DNA from: Thamnidium elegans
Taxonomy: Eukaryota > Mucoromycota > Mucoromycetes > Mucorales > Mucoraceae
NCBI GenBank assembly: GCA_025201345.1
Contig: JAIXMG010000020.1
Span: 248,001 to 312,000 of the forward strand
Direction of reading: 5' to 3'
Length of the DNA stretch: 64,000 bases
Numbering within the stretch: position 1 is the stretch's first letter; every line of letters begins with the position of its first letter. A program made the position numbers and the translations under genes. The notes beneath the pieces are model-generated. The model worked only from the letters and a program-made list of their open reading frames with translations. It was not told the DNA's origin and ran no database searches. Positions 30,570-42,106 of this stretch are shown here, piece by piece.

Positions 30570-31860
30570 ATGCTTATTGATGACTTGGACCATGATTCTA
30601 TATGGTGTAATCAATCTATCCAAGATATTTTAAACCGAAAAAATTATGACTCCAAGTCTGCTGAAATTAGCTTAACAAACTTGCGAGAGACATTAATAGC
30701 CACTTCATGTCCACCAGAGGTAAATAAAAGTCTTTCCAATGGGGAAAAAATTAAATTATGTTTTTAGTTGAGAGGAAATATTTGGAAGTTACTTCTTGGA
30801 GTATATCAAATCTCTGCTACTAGTTACATTTATCTCGTTGAATTAGGACCTAGTTCCCTAGACGACAAAATTCGAAACGATACTTTTCGAACAATGACAA
30901 CCGATACAAAGTTTATTGAACATGTATCTGAGGATATGTTAATCCGAGTACTAAACGCATTTGTTTGGTCGAACGATGGTAAACAAACAACAAAAGAAAT
31001 ATATCTGTATCTAACGTAATTTTTTTTTTTTTTTTTGTACAGAAAAAAATCCTCGTATCAGTACAATTCGTAAACAGTTTAATTATCATCGCTCAAAACC
31101 GTTAACGTACGTACAAGGTATGAATGTACTTGCTGCTCCGTTCTTGATGGCTTTACCAGAGATGGAAGCGTTTCATGCTTATTCTACGTTTATTTGGAAG
31201 TGGTGTCCGTTATATGTACAACCTACCATGCGAGGTGTTCATTGCGGACTTCGAGTAAAGTATACATGTAAAAAATATTCATGCAAATTTTTTTACTAAA
31301 AAGATAAAAAAAAAGCTTCTAGACTTGTGTTTACGATCATTAGATCCTACACTTTATGGTTACTTGCGCGGTAAAAACTTATCTTCTAATACGTACGCTT
31401 TTGCTTGTAAGTCTATCTCATTATTATTTTACTCTTCGCCCCCTCCTTTAACCTCATCATTTAAGCCGTCATGACATTTTCAGCCTGTACTCCACCACTT
31501 TCCGAACTTTTACTACTGTGGGACTACATGTTTGCCAACGGCATCCATTTAAACATACTATTTATTATAGCTCAATTAGCGCTTATTCGTACTGAGCTGT
31601 TAACCAGCGCCAGTCCGGTCAAGATCTTGCGAGTCTTGCCTCCGTTACGTGCTAAAGAGATTATCAACCTCACAAATTCATTGTGTAAAAATCTATCACC
31701 GGAATTATATGATAAGCTGGTACGTCACGCCTACGATGAGCAGGTTTCTGATCAATTAGGTATTCGAATCAGTACGTGTCCTAACTGGTCTGAACAACAA
31801 GATGATACAAATGATTTACCTGCTTATATGTTGGATGCTATTGATACCATGCGAAAGTAA
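30570..31860 (+). CDS. Bub2/Cdc16-like TBC-domain GTPase-activating protein
   Basis: Exons 30570-30719, 30768-30978, 31043-31254, 31316-31406 and 31466-31860; 352 aa. TBC blocks: LRGNIWKLLLGVY (about residues 51-63), SKPLTYVQGMNVLAAPFL, AYSTFIWKWCPLYVQPTMRG, LLDLCLRSLDPTLYGYLRGK, FASVMTFSACTPPLSELLLL then WDYMFANGIHLNIL. Length, the SACTPPL motif and the small size identify Bub2/Cdc16, the GAP subunit (with Bfa1/Byr4) for the mitotic-exit/septation GTPase at spindle poles. The acceptor at 31464-31465 is preferred over the later TTTTCAG because it restores SVMTFS. The ATG follows an A-run and pyrimidine leader. Confidence 0.9.
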
Positions 31861-31949
31861 TTTTTTTTTTCAAGTCAGCAACTATAAATAAAATAAAAAT
31901 TCTCTCTTTCTTTCTTTCTTTTTCTTTTTTTTTGCTTTTTACCGCTTCA

Positions 31950-33319
31950 ATGAGATCTAGTGAATCTAATGAAGACACAATTGATGGCCTCTTGGCTGGC
32001 ATGTCAAGAGAGTTACGCTGTTCCATTTGGTTCGTAATAAAACACGTACGTCAAAAATGTGTATTCATTTTTATTTATTTATTTTTTAAAAAAAAAATTA
32101 GTTTATTCAATTTCAAAGAAGCTACCTCGACACCATGCGGACACACCTTCTGTAACGACTGCATTACGCAACACTTACTTCACAAGACATCGTGTCCATT
32201 ATGCAATCATGAGATAGCCGCTGATGATTTACACCATGCGTATTCAGTGCAAGCTATCGTAAAAGAGTTTAAAAAAATGAGAGATCAATTTGAACGCGAA
32301 CGTGACGTTAACTTATCTCAATTGCCTATTCAATATCTTTCTCATCAAGATACGCTTGATCAAAACACGCCTAGAAGCTCTTGTAAACTACCAACAATTT
32401 TTTTTTTTACCCCTTTTCTTTTTTGACAGATTTTTTTTTTTTTTTTTTTAGTGAAGGTGACTAATAGTGGAGGTCCTCTATCTAATGAAAGAGAATTGCC
32501 GGCTCATGCAAAAGTATACCTAGGAAACAAACTAGATGTAAGATGATAATATAAGACGACCCAGCACTTTTCTAAAAATTTAATATAGGAAATTGATATT
32601 CCTAACATGACATTTGTTGATAAGATTACTGAAGATACGACACATGTTGTTTTAAAAGCAGCAGGTAAGATGAAACCTGATATAGAACGGGGAAAGCCTT
32701 AAATATTTTTTTTTTTTTAAAAAAAACAGATCCAAACTTTCGTGATATTGTTGAATTCAGTGACCAATACTTGCTCGGTATTTTACACGGATGTTATATT
32801 CTTGATTCCTCTTGTAAGCTATAATAAACCAACAACAAAAGATATATATATATATATATAACGTGTATATAATAGGGTTAGAAAAGTGTAAAGAAATGAA
32901 TTCAATTTATCCAGAAGCTCGATTCGAAATAGCAGGTGAAACTAACTTTGGAAGAACAGGAGCACCAACGAAATCCAGAAAGAATAAAATGGAAGGAAAA
33001 GTAAAGTATATAAACCGACTACTAAATTAAATACATAAAAAACTTACACACATATTAGAGCCAAAAATTATTTAGAGGGCTTCGAACTAAATTTATACCA
33101 GATGATGAAATGAGTAAACGATACGAACGATATATTCGAATTGGAGGTGGTACAATTGTAAGTCATGGAGAAATAATCGTATGTGCTCAAGATATGGATT
33201 CAATTGATACAGACGAATTACACGATTATTATCCAAACTCAAAGTTATTATTTAAAGCTTGGATTGATGAATGTATCTGTGCATATGAGCTTGTAAAAAA
33301 AGACAAATACATTTTATAA
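31950..33319 (+). CDS. RING finger plus tandem BRCT protein (BRCA1/BARD1-like)
   Basis: Exons 31950-32029, 32102-32382, 32452-32537, 32589-32664, 32730-32813, 32876-33005 and 33076-33319; 326 aa. A C3HC4 RING occupies about residues 24-65: LRCSIC, TPCGHTFCNDCITQHL, TSCPLCNHEI. After a coiled segment (VKEFKKMRDQFERERD) come two BRCT-type domains, about 140-215 (AKVYLGNKL, DKITEDTTHVVLKA, YLLGILHGCYILDSSWLEKC) and about 245-326 (IRIGGGTIVSHGEIIVCAQD, SKLLFKAWIDECICAYELVK). RING at the N-terminus and a C-terminal BRCT pair is the BRCA1/BARD1 layout (E3 ubiquitin ligase at DNA damage). The exon 6 donor (33006) was chosen for phase; the stronger GTAAAG at 33001 breaks the frame. Spacing from Bub2 is 89 bp. 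Confidence 0.82.
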
Positions 33320-33427
33320 GCTTATATTGTTTCATCCCATTTTTCTTTTTTTTAGTATTTAATTCTCTCTTTTTTTTTTTCTTCTCTTTATCTTTATTTT
33401 TCTTTTTCTTTTACAATATAATAAAAA

Positions 33428-33691
33428 ATGGTCCAAAGAAATGATGAATCGTCAGTAAATTACTTTACTTCGATTATTCAATGGATTCATAATAGTCCAC
33501 CACCACCACAACCACCACCAACAACAACACACACTCAACAACAATCGACTAAAAATCTTCACGACACAAAAACAAATCCAAGACAACAGTTGTTATCCTG
33601 CAGACACTTGAAAAGAAACAGGCGAAGAGCATCACGTTCGTTACCTGAATTCGAACAACAAGATATTGTTACTGATACTAAACTATCTTGA
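33428..33691 (+). CDS. Small basic, proline-rich orphan protein
   Basis: Intronless, 87 aa, first ATG after a long pyrimidine leader (33360-33415). Contains SPPPPQPPPTTT (a poly-Pro segment) and a basic patch HLKRNRRRASRS that could be a nuclear-localisation signal or a kinase site (RRRAS). No domain recognised. Short length keeps confidence modest. Confidence 0.5.
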   Translation: MVQRNDESSVNYFTSIIQWIHNSPPPPQPPPTTTHTQQQSTKNLHDTKTNPRQQLLSCRHLKRNRRRASRSLPEFEQQDIVTDTKLS

Positions 33692-36600
33692 CTTTTTTTT
33701 AAAAAAAAAAGTCGTTTTTTTTTTATATATATTATTCATTGGGCTTATGGGAATATTTCTTGACTTATCATAAGGAAATAAAAAAAAATAATCACAAGTT
33801 TGATTCGCTAGGTTTTTTATTTATTATATTTGCTTAAATAATGCTAGTTTTATTTCATACTTACGTGTATAGTACTACCGCAGCATCTAAAAAATGCGGA
33901 TCAGTTTAAGAGAATCCGAAATATCTAAATAAATAAATTTTTATGCCATTGTGATCGAATCACTTGTGTGTCTACAGCGCTTCTCACTCTCAAATGGGGC
34001 ATTCAACCAATTAAATTCGAACATAGTTTAAACTTAATTTGGAACGCTTCTCAAACTTCAATTAGAACACGTTATAAACCCCAAGTCTAAAATTAATATA
34101 TATGGTGGAGAATTTTCTTTAAATAATACATAGACCGGTTTTTGTTTAAGCATTTTTCGAAATGATTTTTTAAAAGTGTTGAGCAATATTGACAAGGTGA
34201 GATAAAAGGGACATGCTTCAGTTATTCTTTGTGCGAGCGTTTCAGATTCCATAAGTTGTTTTTATCTATTTAGCCAATAGGACTTTATAAAGTCACATTC
34301 AAAGCGCTTGCTGATCAAAGTACTTTTTGCATTATAAAGGTAAGAAAAAAAAAGTCTCTTCTCATTGGAACCACTGTATAGAAGTAAAGAGCCCAAAATA
34401 ATGGCTCTTTTCTTGGTTCTATTTATACAAATTTACTATTTAACTTATTAGTTATAAAGGTTACGGGTCGTATTGGATGAGATGATTGTTCTTTTTAATG
34501 CTTATTTAATAGCAGCTTTCATAAGTACGATGCCTTATATGATAATATGGATGATTATACTTGATATTATTAATGAGGGTCAACTATTATAATTGATAGT
34601 CTATTATATGAGCGGACTTCATTACAAGAAGGACAGGAGCATTTTATTGAACCGAGGCGCTCGAACGCACCTGTCGATTGGACAATAGTGTATTATTTCT
34701 AAAACCTAATAGAAAGGGGAGCTGGCACGCGTGAAACGCATTGTGTTTGAAATGGCTGAGAGTGCCAATAGTAACCAGATAAAGCAATTGCAGAACATCA
34801 TCCCTTCGTCGATAAGGAAAGTTTATTAGAAAGCGGTGGTTCCCAAGATTGCAAGGTCTACCTAGCGAAGATTTACATTACTGTATAAACAAGGCGTCAG
34901 GCATCTCAGAAATTGTATTTACAAATAGATATTCTTACTACATAAAAATGCTAGAGCAAAAGAAGCTTTGGGTAGCTATATATGTTAACCGTTATCCCTA
35001 TCTGAAAAATGTAGAAAAAAACAAAAGTACTCAGATACAAACGCTTACGTACTACCAACAATGGGGTTATTTACCACATAAAGTTGGATTCCTCCTTCTG
35101 AAGAGAAGAAAAAAAGGGAAAAGGTTAAATCACCCCATTTTTAGTGGCGGTACAATTATCTTTTACAAGCATATATATTAGAACAATCTAGTACACTGTC
35201 TTTACTTCTTATCTTTTTACTACTAATTTCATTTTAAATATGTTTGGTAGCAACTCAACTAAAAAGAAACCAGAACCTAAATTCGACTCGGAATATACCT
35301 GGCCCTAACCGTTTGATGGATCGACCTTAGTTACATGATAAAATGGTGCTATTTCAATATGTACCTACTTTTTCTAGTATACTGCAAGAAAATCAACAAG
35401 TCTCCCCCTTTAATATTATCAATTCTGAAGAGGTAGTACGTACAAATCACTGTCTTTGGTATATACTGATCATATATCGACGCAATACTATTTTTTAAGA
35501 CTGTAAATCAAATCAAATGAAAAAGACTAATTCTTATAAAGCGTGTAGTAAATCGTTAAAAAAAAAGTAGGGTAGTGGGAATATTAGAAATTAAGCGAGT
35601 AGGGTACACTTTTTTTTGTTTTGTTTCCAAACAAGAATTGTTAAAATACGCCATGTACGATTTTTAATTTTCTAAAAAATCAAATAAATGCTCTATCTTC
35701 CCTTCTACATACTTTAGAGCTCTGCGGTATAAACTTTCCGTTTAATATTGAAATTGTAGGTGTATACAGATCATAGCTGGAACGTACAAGTACTGCTTCC
35801 AATACCTATCACAGACAAACGCAAAAAAAAAAGGTCTCGGCTTTTTTATTTGTTTTTTTATTGAGTAACGCCAACAAGGTACACAAACAGAAGAAAGTTT
35901 AGTAAAATGAAAAAGAAAAGTGTTTTGTTGATATAGTGCATAATAACAGTTTTTTTTTTTTTTTTTTTTTTATTCTGCTGAAAAGAAATGCTTGAATAAA
36001 AGTTATTAACGTTTCGGAAATAAAAAGACATTAAAGATCAGATTCAATATAAGGAGTCCCTGATCTATCAAAACTTATAAACGAAACCCGAGTTGATTGA
36101 ACTTAACACAAAACTTTAAAAAAAAATGATGCACCATAGTAACAGATCGCTTATTTGTTTTGACTTAAACATGGCACTCGATATAAACTTTATATTTATT
36201 TTTTCGCGCAAAACTAACCCTTAAAAAAAAAAGAGTCTTATCAGTTTCAGATAAATAACAGCGGCTACTCAAAACCTCCCATTTCATAATTAAAAAAAAG
36301 AAAAAGTAGGGTAATTACGAATACGCGTTTTATTTTTCCTTCTAAATAGGTTACCACGTTATACCAATCAATAAAATTCCTGCGTTTCGATGACAATAAA
36401 AAATAAAAGCCTTGGCACCAAAAGTACTTTTTTTTTTTTGCATTATTTTAAAAACGACTTTGTATGACATCGGAAATGTCTCCAATAAGACAGAAAAAAA
36501 AAAGTGGAACGAAACCCGTTACGCAACTTGTATGCTTTTTCATCATCTGATACTGAGAAAAAAAAACATTTTAAAAAGCTCAAGTTACACGATTAGATGT

Positions 36601-37410
36601 CAATTACCTTTCTCTTACACGTTTAACCCATAATTAGTCAACCCATCTTTTTACCGTACTTTTCTTTTCTTTAAAGAGTAGGCGAACAAATTATGTATGT
36701 ATTAACATATATACATATACATGATACATGAATAAATCGATCCGAGATAAACGTAATGTAGAGGATGTCTGTTTCCTTAGTATTCTGTACAACACCTCGA
36801 TTAGAATAGTGTCTTATATAAATTAAGCTAAAATAGTATATAAAAACTTGTAACCTTTTTTCTCTTTTTTTTAAAACACTAAAAAAAAAACCTCTCACCT
36901 GAAAGAAAAAACATCTGATTTTATTAGCGGCAGTGTAGTAATTATAAGTGTCCAAAGGAGAGAATCATCAAAAAGGCAAATAAACTATATTGAATCGCCG
37001 GTCAAACCCTAAATAATAATAAAACGACCAAGTTTCTCCCCATTTTGCCCCTCCTAAAAAGAAAAACGTTTTTATATATACAAATATATCAAACATTTCC
37101 AAAAAATAGTAAAAGTGGATAATATGTATCATGATAAAATAAGCACGTATCTATTTATGACACACTAGCTATAAGAAAAAAAAAACAATGACTCTATGTT
37201 TATTAAATCATGACGATGGTAACAGGGAAGATCCTCTCACTAATGAAAAAACCAGGGAACACAAAAAAAAAAAAAGAGCTTTATTTTAAAACAAACAATC
37301 TTTTTTTAATTTTCTTGTTTTTCTTTTCCTTTTTACTTTCTTTTTTACTTTTCTTTTTTACTTTCTTTTTTACTTTCTTTTTTACTTTCTTTTTTCAAAG
37401 ATAAAATAAA
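33692..37410. other. 3.7-kb gene-free region
   Basis: No supported gene. Two coding-like relics exist: an open stretch at about 34713-34830 reading ELARVKRIVFEMAESANS then NQIKQLQNIIPSSIRKVY without a start, and 35240-35440, where MFGSNSTKKKPEPKFDSEYT is cut by stops but continues in other frames (PFDGSTLV, then MVLFQYVPTFSSILQENQQ). A small hairpin CCGCA...TGCGG lies at 33879-33900. The remainder is AT-rich with homopolymer runs and, at the right end, the leader of the tricalbin gene. Confidence 0.5.
37307..37398 (+). promoter_or_regulatory. Tandem pyrimidine leader of the tricalbin gene
   Basis: About 90 nt of almost pure T/C directly before the tricalbin ATG, built of repeats like TTTTTTACTTTC (at least five, 37327-37396). 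Pyrimidine-rich leaders precede many genes here and in highly expressed fungal genes; this one is the longest and most repetitive. A role in transcription start choice is inferred. Confidence 0.5.
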
Positions 37411-40400
37411 ATGGATATTCCAAAAAGAGAAGACAGTATGCCTTCTCAACCTCCCACTGCTTTGCATGAAATTGATTCACCTATGGACAAAAAAGCCGCT
37501 GCTGAAAAGAAGGCTCAAGTGGTCCTTGATAGTGTTCCTAAGCTTCAAGCAAACGCAGCCATGAGCAACGACCAAGGCACAAATGATTCCAACACACTTG
37601 CCAACGCTATTGCAACAGCAGATACCAAACCTATCAAAGCATCCCAAGCTCCTTTAAAAAAATCACCTGGCTCATTTGTCTCTGATACCAAAACTGGTTG
37701 GAACGCGTTTTCTCAACTTCCCAATCCAGGTGATGAAGATATAATGGCTGCACTTGGCTCAAAATTAGATTTGGAAGAATTAATCAATATGTATAAAACC
37801 AACCGTACAACTACAAGTTCAGAACCCCCTGAAGACGTAGTTTCTCAGTTTTTAAGTGAAACTTATTACGGGGAATGGTACCATAACTCTGCTGCCTTTT
37901 TATTCACTGTTGTTTTCACTTGGTTATTAACCAGATTCGGTGGTGGATTAATGTCATGTCTTGTAGTTGGTGCCTTTTTAGCCACATACTATCAAACTTC
38001 GATTCGTCGTTTAAGAAGAAACATTCGTGATGATATTCAAAGAGAGTTATCCTTGAACCGTTTAGAGACAGAGACCGAATCGGCAGATTGGATTAATCAT
38101 TTCATGTCTAGATTCTGGTTGATTTACGAGCCTGTTCTATCTGCTCAAATCATTGGTATTGCTGATTCTATCTTGGTAGATAGTACACCTTCCTTCTTGG
38201 ATTCCATCAGATTAACTTCTTTTACCTTGGGTACCAAAGCTCCTCGTATTGAGAGCATTAATACTATTACCAAAACTGAACCAAACGTGGTGGTAAATTT
38301 CCTTTTTTAATTTTTTTTTTTTTTTTTTTTTATATAATTTTATTAATTATCCCTTCATTAAAAGTGTATGGATTGGAAATTTTCTTTTATTCCCAATGAT
38401 ACATTAGACCTCTCTGAACGCGACCTTCAATCCAAAGTCAACCCCAAGATTGTGCTGACAATTCGTGTCGGTAACGGTATGATCGGTGCCGGTATGCCTG
38501 TTTTACTCGAAGACCTTGCTTTCTCTGGTCATCTTCGACTTAAATTCAGAATGTTTAACGAGTTCCCTCATATCAAGACAGTAGAAGCTTCTTTCTTGGA
38601 AAAACCTCACTTTGATTATTCTTTAAAACCTGTTGGTGGTGAAACCTTTGGTTTCGATATTAACAATGTAAGTATTTTTTTTTTAAGAGAAAAAGGGGAG
38701 GTTGCTAAGTAGTGTATATATGCATAGATCCCTGGTCTTGAATCTTTTGTTCAAGAACAAGTTCACGCTACACTTGGTCCCATGATGTACAGACCCAATG
38801 TATTTACGTTAGATGTTGCTGGAATGATGGCAGGTGGTACCGATTTAAGTAAGTTTTTAACCAAATCTTTTTTATACGTGTATACTTATTACGTTTTTTT
38901 TTTTTTTTTTTTAGATTCTGCTAACGGTGTTTTAATCGTCAAGATCCACTCTGCCTCTGGTCTCAAAGACAACGATCTCTTCGGTACCCTTGACCCTTAC
39001 ATCAAGATCCACCTCAACAACTCAGCTAACGCCGAGCTCGGTCGCACCAAGCACATTGAAGACAGCCGTAACCCTAAGTTCGATGAAACCCTGTTTGTTT
39101 TACTGAACCATTTGAACGACCCCTTGGTCTTGGAGATTTTGGATCGTAACGTCGGTAGAAGTGATTCATCCCTTGGTGAATGTGTATTTGACTTGAAATC
39201 ACTTGTTGATTCTGATAACATTGCTGAAGGATTGTAAGTTTTTGAACGGTACCGAAAAAAAAAAAAGGATTTTATACTAACAACTTTTTTTTACTTTTTT
39301 TGTAGAGCACTTCCTGTTTTGAAGAAAGGAAAGGTTTCGGGTGAACTTAAATGTGATTTATACTATTTCCCTGCTAATGTTGCCGATAAACATGAAGACG
39401 GTACTGTGATTCCTGCTGTGGAATCCAACAGCGGTATTTTACGTTTCACTGTGCATGAATGTAAGGAACTCGGTGGGTCTCAGAAGAGCGGCGGTATCAG
39501 CATCCCCGTCATCGGCGGCAAGAGCGATGTCAGCTCCTACGCCGTTGTCAAGGTCAACAACAAGGAGAAGCTCCGTACTCAAACCTTTAAGCGTTCTATC
39601 AACCCTCGTTGGGACAAACAAGTCGAAGTCTTTGTCACTGACAAGACTCAACTCAAATTAAACGTTGATGTATTTGATTCGGATGAAAGAACTTTGGGCC
39701 GTTGGGAGTCCAAGCTTGAAGAGTTTGAAGAGGATGTGTTTATTAACAATCAAGATTGGTGGACCTTGAAGGACGGATCTGGTAAGATCCATTTAAGCAT
39801 GCAATGGAAGCCTGTGACCATGACTGGATTTGCAGATGCCGTGTCGGGTGCGTACCGTGCACCTATCGGTGTTGTCCGTGTGGATTTCAAGAGCGCCAAG
39901 GATTTAAAGAACGTAGAGAGTTTAACTGGTGGTAAATCAGATCCTTATGTTCGTATTATGTCTGGTGCTCAAGTGCGCGGTCAAACTGAACGTGTGGATG
40001 ATGACTTGGACCCTGTCTGGAACCAAATCCTTTATGTCCCTGTTCACTCCAAGCGCGACGATTTAGTACTTGAAGTCATGGACTATAACGATGTCACCAA
40101 AGATAAGAGTTTAGGTATCACGGATCTGTTCTTGAAGGATCTTATGAAGGAGACTAAGACCGAAGATGGTCAAATCGTCTACGAGTTACTTGCACCTGTC
40201 ACACGAGATGCTGCCTTGACCAGTCTTGACCGTAAGAAGGGTCGTGGTACTATCCAATACACCGCCTCCTTCTTCCCCACTTTAGCCTTAGCTAAGGAAG
40301 AAGACGCCAAGAAAAAGGAAGAGCAACAACATGCCGAAGAAGACTCCAACACAAGCCAAGTCTCTGAAGAACCCGAGCTTATTGAAAAGCCCAAAGAGTT

Positions 40401-41979
40401 TCCTGAAAAGGAACTTCACGGCGAATCAATTAAATACAAGACTATTTCAGAAGACAAGAAATTGATTGATTTGCCTAATTACTCATCTGGTGTCTTATCT
40501 GTAACCATGCATTCACTCTCACTCCCTGAATCTCATAAAGTAGTCACTGAACTCTTATTAGACACCAACTTTGCTCAGTTCAAGACCTCGGAACAAAAGG
40601 GAACTCGTATGGAGATGAACGAAACTGGTTCTGTGTTTGTAAAGGAAATGGAGTTCTCTAAATTAGTCGTTCGTGTTCGTGATGTTCGTGAAGATGAAAA
40701 GGATAATAAGTCCATTGGTCGTGTGTCGATCGAAGTACGCAAGATCATTGAACGTTTGATGAAGGCAGCCGAAGACGATGTCACTGACCCCGTGATTGAA
40801 GACTTTAGCTTGTTGGACTGTCCTCGCGGCAAGATCTCACTTAGCTTCAACTTTGTGCCCTCTGTTCAATTCACCTTGGACAAAGCAGAAAGTCTTGAGA
40901 ACCAAGGTAACTTGACTGTCGTCGCCCTCAACTGTAAGAACCTCACAGCAGCTGACCGCAGTGGTTACAGTGACCCCTTTGTCCGTTTCTATGTTGATGA
41001 TCAAAGAGTGTTCAAGACCGAGACCTACAAAAAGACCTTGGACCCTGTCTTCAGCAAAGACGAATCGTTCACGGTGCCTATTGTCAACCGTATCAACACC
41101 CCTATTATTGCCAAGGTATTTGATTGGGACCAAATCGGAAAGGATACTTTGTTAGGTACTTGTGCTATTACGTTCACCGGTGAAGAAATTGAAACATTTG
41201 TTACATCCACTAAGGAATATAAGCTGGATCAAGGTGGCACCATAACCCTTCGTTTGACTTGGAGACCTGAATTGGTCGCTCGTAAAAGAACAGGTACTTC
41301 GTTGTTCTCGGCCACCACTCGTGTATTTACCTCTGTTCCTGGCAGTGCTCTTGGGGCTGGTAAAGACGCAGTCGGTGCTGGATTTGGCGTCGGCGGAAAA
41401 GTGCTTGGTGGTATTCGCGGTATTGGTAAAATGAATAAGAAGTCACCTACACAAGAAGTCGTGCCTCCTTTGCCCACTGAGTCCATTACACCTGTGGCAA
41501 CTAAAAGCAGTGCTACCAATTCTGTTATCTCTACCTCCCCTAGTACCTCCACTCACCAAAGATCCATGGCCGCAGATGACGGTGCTACCTTTCAAGTCGA
41601 CTTAATCGAAGCCCGTAACTTGAAGGCAATGGATCGCGGCAATACCAGCGACCCTTACTGTCGCGTTCGTGTTAACAACAAAGTAGTATATAAAACTCAA
41701 CATATCAAGAAGACATTAGCTCCTGAATGGAACGAATCGTTCGCTATCAAGGTCAAGGATCATATGGACTTTAAAGTCAAGGATTATAACAAGTTTAATG
41801 ACGTTGATATTGGAGAGCATCAATTGGATGTGCTTCAACTTGTGAAGCCTGGCCAGCCATTTGACGGCTGGTTACCTTTATCCCCCGCTGGTACTGGTGA
41901 AATTCACGTCAAGATTACAATGGTGGACGCTGATACCATGTCTATTAATACCAAGAGTAGCCGATTCGGCAAAAAATAA
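37411..41979 (+). CDS. Tricalbin (ER-plasma membrane tether, SMP and C2 domains)
   Basis: Exons 37411-38292, 38365-38667, 38728-38848, 38915-39233 and 39306-41979; 1,432 aa. After a disordered N-terminus a hydrophobic hairpin (about residues 160-194, AAFLFTVVFTWLLTRF...MSCLVVGAFLATYY) anchors it in ER. The SMP lipid-transfer domain spans about 210-420 (ESADWINHFMSRFWLIYEPV, VMDWKFSFIPND-like CMDWKFSFIPND). Six C2-like domains follow at about 436-545, 584-710, 729-845, 935-1055 (degenerate), 1075-1195 and 1300-1425; SDPYVRI, SDPFVRF and SDPYCRV mark calcium-type loops. Tricalbins tether cortical ER and move lipids. Codon use is strongly C-ending (AAG, GAC, ACC) compared with neighbours, suggesting high expression. 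The gene is followed 127 bp later by an epoxide hydrolase. Confidence 0.93.
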
Positions 41980-42106
41980 ATAAAAAAAAAATCTTTTTTT
42001 TTTTTTAGCATGTACTATTTTATCACCGCCAAAGGGAAACTTGTATAAAAGAAGATTTCTATTTTATTTTTTTTATCTTTTTCTTCTTTACTTTTATAAT
42101 AAAATA

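Noticed and set aside
34849..35181. 110-codon plus-strand ORF
   Set aside because: The first codon is not ATG, composition is Lys/Tyr-rich from AT bias, and no motif is visible.
36412..36955. ORFs on both strands in the gene desert
   Set aside because: Low-complexity Phe/Lys/Ile products with no start context or domain.
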